A stretch of 19,580 nucleotides of DNA. It comes from a bacterium. Lineage in GTDB: Bacteria; Zixibacteria; MSB-5A5; GN15; FEB-12. Below are positions 15,411 to 19,580 of the stretch, piece after piece. The stretch's first letter is position 1. Each line of letters starts with the position of its first letter. Location: the NCBI GenBank assembly GCA_030629485.1, contig DAOVOW010000002.1, forward strand, positions 1-19,580. Direction: 5' to 3'. A model generated the notes under the pieces. It saw only the letters and a program-made list of their open reading frames with translations. It was not told the origin of the DNA and ran no database searches. A program made the position numbers and the translations under genes.

Positions 15411-15947
15411 CTACTCGGAATCGTACGACACCAAACAATTGACATCATAGGCGGCCAACTTCTCCCGCCAGGGAAGAAACGACAAATCGATCACCGCTGA
15501 GATACCGACCACCTCAGCCGACAACTGCTCGACCATCTTGCAGACCGCCTGGAGAGTGCCGCCGGTTGCTATCAGGTCATCGACAATCAGCACCCGTTCA
15601 CCCTTGACGACCGCGTCCTCGTGAACCTCAAGACTGTCGGTGCCATACTCCAGCGCGTATTCGACGCTGACCGTCCTGTAGGGCAGTTTCCCTTTTTTGC
15701 GAGCCAGAACCAGCCCGGCCTCTAACCGATCAGCCAAAGCGGCGCCGAAAAGAAAGCCTCGCGATTCGACGGCCAGGATTGTTTCGGTCTGCTTCGATCG
15801 CGCGAATTCCTCCATAGCCTCCAGCGCCAATGTGAACCCGGCAGGATTCTGAAGCAGGGTGGTGATATCGTAAAAGTTGATCCCCGGCCTGGGGAAATCG
15901 GGCACGCTTCGAATATACTTCTTGAGTGCATCTTTGCGCAATAGCAT
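15411..15947 (-). CDS. apt: Adenine phosphoribosyltransferase
   Basis: A 178-aa type I phosphoribosyltransferase that converts adenine plus PRPP to AMP in the cytoplasm. The PRPP loop is VLIVDDLIATGGT at 119-131. The N-terminal IRSVPDFPRPGINFYDIT and VESRGFLFG (about 60-68) are Apt-specific signatures, as is EYGTDSLEVHEDAV. Length is standard. ATG 15947 shares its A with the TGA stop of the acylphosphatase gene (TGATG), so translation is coupled. It fits with surE and the LOG-like gene as part of nucleotide salvage. Confidence 0.96.
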   Translation of the reverse strand: MLLRKDALKKYIRSVPDFPRPGINFYDITTLLQNPAGFTLALEAMEEFARSKQTETILAVESRGFLFGAALADRLEAGLVLARKKGKLPYRTVSVEYALEYGTDSLEVHEDAVVKGERVLIVDDLIATGGTLQAVCKMVEQLSAEVVGISAVIDLSFLPWREKLAAYDVNCLVSYDSE

Positions 15948-16231
15948 CAGTACCCCATCTCAATCTTGAATTCGGACGTCTCCCCGGAGAAATGCCGCCA
16001 GTCGACGTTCACATCGCTGACCGACGAACCGGGCGGTCCCATCTTCAGTTCGACGATGAACGCTTCAACTACCGAACGATCACCCTCGGCCAAAATCAAC
16101 ACCGAGCCGTCAGGCTGATTCTTCACCCATCCGGTGATCCCCAGGTCATTCGCTTTGCGATAGCAGAAATATCGATACCCGACACCCTGCACCATGCCGG
16201 AAACTCGGAGTTCAGCCCCAACCGAACTCAA
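15947..16231 (-). CDS. Acylphosphatase
   Basis: A 94-aa acylphosphatase that hydrolyses acyl phosphates (carboxyl-phosphate bonds). The signature GMVQGVGYRYF gives the catalytic arginine R20, and GWVKNQPDGSV gives the catalytic asparagine N38. The start is TTG 16231, which overlaps the TGA of the preceding gene (TTGA), and AAAGGA and GGAGG lie just upstream. Its stop overlaps the apt start by one base. Coupling with neighbours of different chemistry suggests shared regulation rather than shared substrate. Confidence 0.93.
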   Translation of the reverse strand: MSSVGAELRVSGMVQGVGYRYFCYRKANDLGITGWVKNQPDGSVLILAEGDRSVVEAFIVELKMGPPGSSVSDVNVDWRHFSGETSEFKIEMGY

Positions 16232-16719
16232 TCCTTTCCTCCGTCCTCCCCATCTCCGACGGCCAGCTTCATAGCCAACTCGGCAGCCTCCAGCGGTGAC
16301 TCAACCTGATGGATCTCATCGGAGAGTCTCCAGGCTTTGACCGAGACAACCGGTTTCTTGGCGTGCAGGGCAAAAGCCATCTCCGTCAGCGTCCCGAACT
16401 TGCCGGGAAACGCCACCACGGCATCAGCCGCGCGCACTACCATAATGTTCCTGGCCTCACCAAAACCGGTTGGGATTACGAAATCGATAAACTCGTTGGC
16501 ATCTTCTTTCTGATCGGTCGGCAGAATGCCGATAGTGATGCCGCCGGCTTCTCGGGCGCCTCGAGCCGCTCCCTCCATAATACCGCCCAATCCCCCACAC
16601 ACAACGATACCGCCCTCCTCCGCCACGTATTTGCCAACCTCAAAAGCCATATCACGCAGCTTCTTTGAGCACTTCCCAGCCCCGATAACAGCTATCACTG
16701 GCTTTCTTGCAGATGACAT
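16228..16719 (-). CDS. LOG-like / TIGR00725 Rossmann-fold protein
   Basis: A 163-aa protein of the TIGR00725 group, related to LOG nucleotide phosphoribohydrolases. Features: the opening VIAVIGAGKCS, then GGIVVCGGLGGIMEGAARGAREAGG, and PGKFGTLTEMAFAL, which corresponds to the PGGxGTxxE motif of LOG proteins. LOG enzymes release the base from nucleoside monophosphates; whether this branch keeps that activity is unknown, and the PGK variant differs from the classical PGG. If active it could yield adenine for the coupled apt gene (inference). Start ATG 16719 has AAAGGA upstream. Its stop overlaps the acylphosphatase start. Confidence 0.87.
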   Translation of the reverse strand: MSSARKPVIAVIGAGKCSKKLRDMAFEVGKYVAEEGGIVVCGGLGGIMEGAARGAREAGGITIGILPTDQKEDANEFIDFVIPTGFGEARNIMVVRAADAVVAFPGKFGTLTEMAFALHAKKPVVSVKAWRLSDEIHQVESPLEAAELAMKLAVGDGEDGGKD

Positions 16720-16809
16720 TCAGTTGATCCTTTCACCCTCGGTTCGATATAAGGTAATTACCGCCACAGAGGAGACACCTGCTCTCCGCAGCCATTTCAA
16801 GTAAGATTA

Positions 16810-16883
16810 TCGGGGCGACTGGATTTGAACCAGCGACCTCTTAGTCCCGAACCAAGCGCGCTACCAACCTGCGCCACGCCCCG
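16810..16883 (-). tRNA. tRNA-Pro (anticodon CGG)
   Basis: A 74-base cloverleaf on the minus strand. Acceptor CGGGGCG pairs with CGCCCCG, the discriminator is A, the D-arm is GCGC...GCGC, the anticodon arm is CTTGG-TTCGGGA-CTAAG (anticodon CGG, reading CCG), and the T-arm is CTGG-TTCAAAT-CCAG, with a possible fifth G-T pair. The CGGGGCGTGGCGCAG start is usual for bacterial tRNA-Pro. No CCA is encoded. It lies between surE and the LOG-like gene. Confidence 0.96.
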
Positions 16884-16950
16884 ATCTTCGCAACTTAGCT
16901 AAGTCAAAATAGACCATTTATATGGCTTGTCAACGATTTTGTACAACAGA

Positions 16951-16976
16951 TTTCGGGCGAGATATCGTACCCGAAA
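16951..16976 (-). terminator. Possible hairpin after surE
   Basis: TTTCGGG (16951-16957) pairs with CCCGAAA (16970-16976), with an inner CGA-GATA-TCG. It lies about 70 bases downstream of the surE stop and upstream of tRNA-Pro. On the minus strand the following bases are only moderately T-rich, so it is a weak terminator candidate. Confidence 0.35.
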
Positions 16977-17045
16977 ACGCAACTCTTGCGACAATTGCCC
17001 ACAACCGAGCTTATGGGCCAAACTCCCCGACGTGGAATCTGCGGG

Positions 17046-17801
17046 TCACAGCTTGATACGGCTGTCTTTCAGTCGAGCCAGAACATCGGCGTCGGTGAAG
17101 TTCAGTCGCGTCGGCGTAATCGAGACCACGCCACGACTGACCGCCTCGAAATCGCTTCCGCGGGTCATCTTCCATTGCGGTCGACCACCTATCCAGTAGT
17201 ATGGTTTACCCCGTGGATCGGTTTTGCGAATGACGATGTCTTTGTACCGCCGCGAACCAAGGGTAGTGAATTCGAAAGAGCGATACGCCTGCCCGATGTC
17301 CAGGGGCAGATTGACGTTGAGGAACGTGGAGGAATTCAATCCCAGTTTGTCAAGCGACGCAATCAGTTTCGCTACGAACCGGGCGGCGCGAGCCATCGGT
17401 GTCCGCGGTTCATAGTTGGCCATCGAAACCGCCATTGAAGGCACACCAATAATGGAACCCTCGATCGCCGCTGCCACCGTACCGGAGTAGGTGACGTCGT
17501 CTCCCATGTTGGCGCCGTGATTGATGCCCGATATTATCATGTCCGGAAGCTGGTGCTCGAACAACAGGTGGACAGCCAGCATGACGCAATCGGTCGGAGT
17601 GCCGTCGGTGGCGTAGCAGTACTTGTCTAACTTGTGCACGCGCAACGGCGTGTTCAGGGTCAGCGAATGCGAACTGGCCGACTGCTCCCGATCCGGCGCC
17701 ACGATGTACACCTCGGCTTTCTTCTTCAGTTCATCGTAGAGCGCGGTAATACCGTCGCTGAAATAACCGTCGTCGTTGGTCAGCAGGATGCGTCGTTTCA
17801 T
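17046..17801 (-). CDS. surE: 5'/3'-nucleotidase SurE
   Basis: A 251-aa metal-dependent phosphatase that removes phosphate from nucleoside 5'- and 3'-monophosphates. The metal site is visible: LLTNDDG with D10 and D11, S42 in DREQSASSHSLTL, and the Asn in SGINHGANMGDDVTYSGTVAAA. Length matches the family. ATG 17801 is the only reasonable start and has no strong ribosome site. Upstream, a GCGCGCGCGC run (17824-17833) lies in the leader. It heads the - strand housekeeping block. Confidence 0.96.
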   Translation of the reverse strand: MKRRILLTNDDGYFSDGITALYDELKKKAEVYIVAPDREQSASSHSLTLNTPLRVHKLDKYCYATDGTPTDCVMLAVHLLFEHQLPDMIISGINHGANMGDDVTYSGTVAAAIEGSIIGVPSMAVSMANYEPRTPMARAARFVAKLIASLDKLGLNSSTFLNVNLPLDIGQAYRSFEFTTLGSRRYKDIVIRKTDPRGKPYYWIGGRPQWKMTRGSDFEAVSRGVVSITPTRLNFTDADVLARLKDSRIKL

Positions 17802-17920
17802 GGCGCCAAGGGTACGGAATTATGCGCGCGCGCGCAAGAGGAAGTCTTCGTAGAGTGGATCCGTCTTCGGACCCGCCACAGACCGGAACACGTTGATACT
17901 CTGTCGTTCCCGCACCCCTA

Positions 17921-17990
17921 CGTCATTCCCGCGAACGCGGGAATCCATCTTCTCCCTCTGAGTCATTCTGGCGCAGGCCAGAATCCAGTC
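17921..17990. repeat. REP-like palindromic element, head-to-tail pair
   Basis: Two hairpins in the same direction: ATTCCCGC-GAAC-GCGGGAAT (17925-17944) and ATTCTGGC-GCAG-GCCAGAAT (17965-17984), each preceded by GTC and followed by CCA. Both stems are perfect 8-bp pairs although their sequences differ, so changes are compensated. Same family as 8974-9045. It lies in the 266-base gap between surE and the 105-aa gene, which holds no other gene I can support. Confidence 0.8.
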
Positions 17991-18067
17991 TTGAGGAGAA
18001 TAGGCACTGACCAAAATAACGGTGGTGAATCAGTTTGAAAGCAACCGTCTAATGAAACTCCCCCAGC

Positions 18068-18385
18068 TTACGTTAGACCAGCCTTTTCAAATATCCTACG
18101 GATGGTTTGGACATAGCAACGAGGATATCCGGGATAATCCTCTCTTAACTCCTTAAAACCATATACACCGTCATTGTTGTTCATTGCTCTCCAGCATTTC
18201 TCCAACATTTCCCAAGTTACGAACATATAGTAGCCCCGTCCCATCGGGATTATGTACCCATCATCCAAGACAAATTTGACAATCCGATATGTCGACCTTG
18301 GATCGCCGTTTTTTTTCACAGTGTTTACATCTGTACCCACCACGACATTGTTCTTGATTCCTTGTTTTGCTTCTTTCCACGTCAT
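18068..18385 (-). CDS. Hypothetical protein, 105 aa
   Basis: Not recognised. From ATG 18385 it is a 105-aa soluble, basic protein with no signal peptide or membrane segment. The middle STYRIVKFVLDDGYIIPM reads as beta strands; the rest (TWEMLEKCWRAM, CYVQTIRRIFEKAGL) reads as helices and could be a small DNA- or RNA-binding or adaptor domain. ATG 18385 has GGGGG 8 bases upstream and lies after the predicted promoter start point; the longer reading from 18418 would begin too early for that promoter. It lies downstream of the HEPN-like gene on the same strand, in the A+T-richer stretch. A toxin-antitoxin partnership is possible but unsupported by recognised domains. Confidence 0.65.
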   Translation of the reverse strand: MTWKEAKQGIKNNVVVGTDVNTVKKNGDPRSTYRIVKFVLDDGYIIPMGRGYYMFVTWEMLEKCWRAMNNNDGVYGFKELREDYPGYPRCYVQTIRRIFEKAGLT

Positions 18386-18421
18386 AATACATACCCCCAT
18401 AGTCATTTCACGAGCCATCTC

Positions 18422-18451
18422 ATAATAGTCACATCCTATAACAGTAGTGAA
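18422..18451 (-). promoter_or_regulatory. Possible sigma-70-type promoter for the 105-aa gene
   Basis: On the minus strand, TTCACT (18446-18451) and TATTAT (18422-18427) are separated by 18 bases. The -10 is good and the -35 matches 4 of 6. Transcription would start near 18415, inside the gap after the HEPN-like gene. Weak evidence. Confidence 0.35.
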
Positions 18452-18481
18452 GTAGGCGGTTCCTCACTCATTCTGAGAACT

Positions 18482-19330
18482 TCACCGCTTCGCCATCACC
18501 CAGTGCCCTCTTTCGTCCCTTTGCAGAATGAATGGACCGTTGAATTCGTCCAATTCAATAAGCACCGGCTGCCGCTCCAACAGCTCACTTTCGATCTTCC
18601 TTCGCATTGCTGATACGCAGATGAAGAAGGAGTAACTCGCCTTATACACCATCTCCCATGTCGACAGTTGAAGATCACCTTGGCGTTTTGCGTTGGGACC
18701 TTTCTTATTGGCGGGCTCCCTTTGAGCTTCTCTCAGCGGGTCACCCAGAAAGAGCCAAGGATAATCAATGTAGAACTCGCTATGTGCTATCGCATTGCGA
18801 ATGCGATTGTAATAGAGAGAATCAATTGTCGTCACAAGATCACTTGATGCACTTTTGCATGTTGATTTGATCGATTCCCAGTTGTGGAACGAATTTCGTG
18901 GGTCTTGGTCCAAGAACACAGACGGATTGTAACAACTACCAGCCGCAATTTCGGAAATAGATTTTATGAGTCGCTGAACTCCAAGACATTCCCACAATTG
19001 ACCGTATACGGACAGCTGGAGTCGCCACATGAAGTGTAGCGTTCTGTCATTTCTAAGTTTGCTCGGCAGTTCCTCACTAATGTCGGCGGCATACTGGGCA
19101 AACTGCTGAACAACTCGTAGCCTGGAGAATCCGGTCGTAAGATATCGACGGGTCAGTCCATCGGGGCGAGGGTCAAAGTTACGCTCCAAGTCGATTACTG
19201 CCAAGTATGTGCGCACCCGACTAACACGCGTTGCCCTGTGAAACAAGGCGTTTACTGAAAACCAAGAATTCGGTAACGTGGAAAGTCTTCTTCTAATTTC
19301 ATCGTCACCGAGAAACGTTGCTTCGACCAT
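18482..19330 (-). CDS. Putative HEPN-domain protein, possible RNase toxin or defence gene
   Basis: A 282-aa soluble protein that I do not match to a named family. Residues 178-183 read RNAIAH within a helical stretch (DSLYYNRIRNAIAHSEFYID), which fits the R-x4-6-H motif of HEPN RNases; the polar residue after R is Asn, also common. Other segments are mainly helical, with a Lys/Arg-rich stretch near 205-220. HEPN proteins often cut RNA as toxins, in abortive infection or CRISPR accessories. The motif is short, so the match could be chance. ATG 19330 is chosen because AAGGAGGAG lies about 7 bases upstream. A strong promoter with a palindrome precedes it, and an IS begins about 140 bases upstream. 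It lies next to an unrecognised 105-aa gene. Confidence 0.68.
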   Translation of the reverse strand: MVEATFLGDDEIRRRLSTLPNSWFSVNALFHRATRVSRVRTYLAVIDLERNFDPRPDGLTRRYLTTGFSRLRVVQQFAQYAADISEELPSKLRNDRTLHFMWRLQLSVYGQLWECLGVQRLIKSISEIAAGSCYNPSVFLDQDPRNSFHNWESIKSTCKSASSDLVTTIDSLYYNRIRNAIAHSEFYIDYPWLFLGDPLREAQREPANKKGPNAKRQGDLQLSTWEMVYKASYSFFICVSAMRRKIESELLERQPVLIELDEFNGPFILQRDERGHWVMAKR

Positions 19331-19367
19331 ATATTGCTCCTCCTTGTTTCCAAAAGAATCCACTATC

Positions 19368-19396
19368 AGTCTAACGCCGACACCCTATTGTGTCAA
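19368..19396 (-). promoter_or_regulatory. Sigma-70-type promoter of the HEPN-like gene
   Basis: On the minus strand a perfect -35 TTGACA (19391-19396) is followed after exactly 17 bases by TAGACT (19368-19373), 4 of 6 matches to TATAAT. Start of transcription near 19361, giving a leader of about 30 bases that contains the strong ribosome site. Confidence 0.62.
19379..19394. promoter_or_regulatory. Palindrome in the promoter, possible operator
   Basis: GACAC (19379-19383) and GTGTC (19390-19394) are inverted copies 6 bases apart, covering part of the -35 and the spacer. A repressor bound here would block transcription. Autoregulation is speculative. Confidence 0.35.
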
Positions 19397-19467
19397 TCAC
19401 ATTCCACCGGAGACAACAGAATTCTCGCAAGTTCTGCAACCGTAGGTCGAAACTGATCTTCCCCCAA

Positions 19468-19580
19468 TAAAGTGGACACTTTACGAAGGTCGTATTAGAT
19501 TGACCTTAGGAGGTGTTATTGATGTTACGACGTCACTTTGACCGAGATTTCAAGCTCCATGCGGTGCAACTGGTCAAGAG
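19468..19580 (+). mobile_element. Left end of an IS3-type insertion sequence (truncated by window)
   Basis: A transposase gene begins at 19522 and runs off the window. A 16-base palindrome TAAAGTG-GA-CACTTTA at 19468-19483 lies about 40 bases upstream and is the likeliest terminal feature. The exact end and any target duplication cannot be set without the right end. Confidence 0.5.
19522..19580 (+). CDS. IS3-family transposase OrfA, N-terminal fragment
   Basis: From ATG 19522 the first 19 residues read MLRRHFDRDFKLHAVQLVK, the usual helix-turn-helix opening of IS3/IS911 OrfA proteins (compare the RxFxxEFKxxAVxLV pattern). AGGAGG lies at 19508-19513, about 8 bases before the start. Cut by the window end; OrfB and the frameshift site are not visible. 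It is transcribed away from the HEPN-like gene. Confidence 0.7.
   Translation, partial: MLRRHFDRDFKLHAVQLVK

Noticed and set aside
17824..17833. GCGCGCGCGC run as a Z-DNA regulatory site for surE
   Set aside because: Ten bases of alternation are too short to support a functional claim.
17925..17984. CRISPR array
   Set aside because: Only two units with differing stems, 20-base spacing and internal hairpins; no regular repeats or cas genes.

Overview
The window looks like a chromosomal segment of a Gram-negative, probably anaerobic bacterium. Signs of a Gram-negative cell are a signal-peptide beta-barrel protein and an M48 lipoprotein. Signs of anaerobic metabolism are a radical SAM enzyme, a NifX-type protein and a DUF1858 protein. 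The mixture of families and the REP-like hairpins would suit an uncultured FCB-type lineage such as Zixibacteria, but that placement is inference and weak.

Region A (1-7888, + strand) is the most distinctive part. It opens with the tail of a metallo-beta-lactamase-fold hydrolase and a PAS/AAA+/Fis sigma-54 activator. A long near-perfect inverted repeat (1594-1637) and a well-spaced -24/-12 promoter (1750-1766) follow. Behind them lie ten same-strand genes: a DUF2173 protein, a 63-residue Cys protein, a SEC-C mini-protein, a SAM methyltransferase, an ArsP_2-type metal permease, a PLP aminotransferase, a radical SAM enzyme, a cupin, a DUF1858 protein and a NifX-like protein. I read this as a sigma-54-controlled anaerobic metal/redox module of unknown purpose. 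The activator probably acts from the inverted repeat. Whether all ten genes share one transcript is unproven.

Region B (8051-17801, - strand) is mostly housekeeping. In transcription order it holds surE, tRNA-Pro(CGG), a translationally coupled LOG-like / acylphosphatase / apt trio, tRNA-Arg(CCT), a PEP-synthase/PPDK regulatory protein, a FadL-like outer-membrane protein, a TPR membrane protein, a GH57 glycosidase, a DUF4870-type membrane protein and an M48 lipoprotein. surE, the LOG-like protein and apt fit nucleotide dephosphorylation and adenine salvage. Two REP-like repeats flank this block, at 8974-9045 and 17921-17990.

Region C (about 18000-19580) looks accessory. It reads visibly richer in A+T, its two proteins are unfamiliar, and it borders the start of an IS3-type element cut by the window edge. 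The larger protein (18482-19330) has an R-x4-H motif like that of HEPN ribonucleases. It sits behind a strong sigma-70-type promoter with an overlapping palindrome, so it may be a toxin or defence gene.
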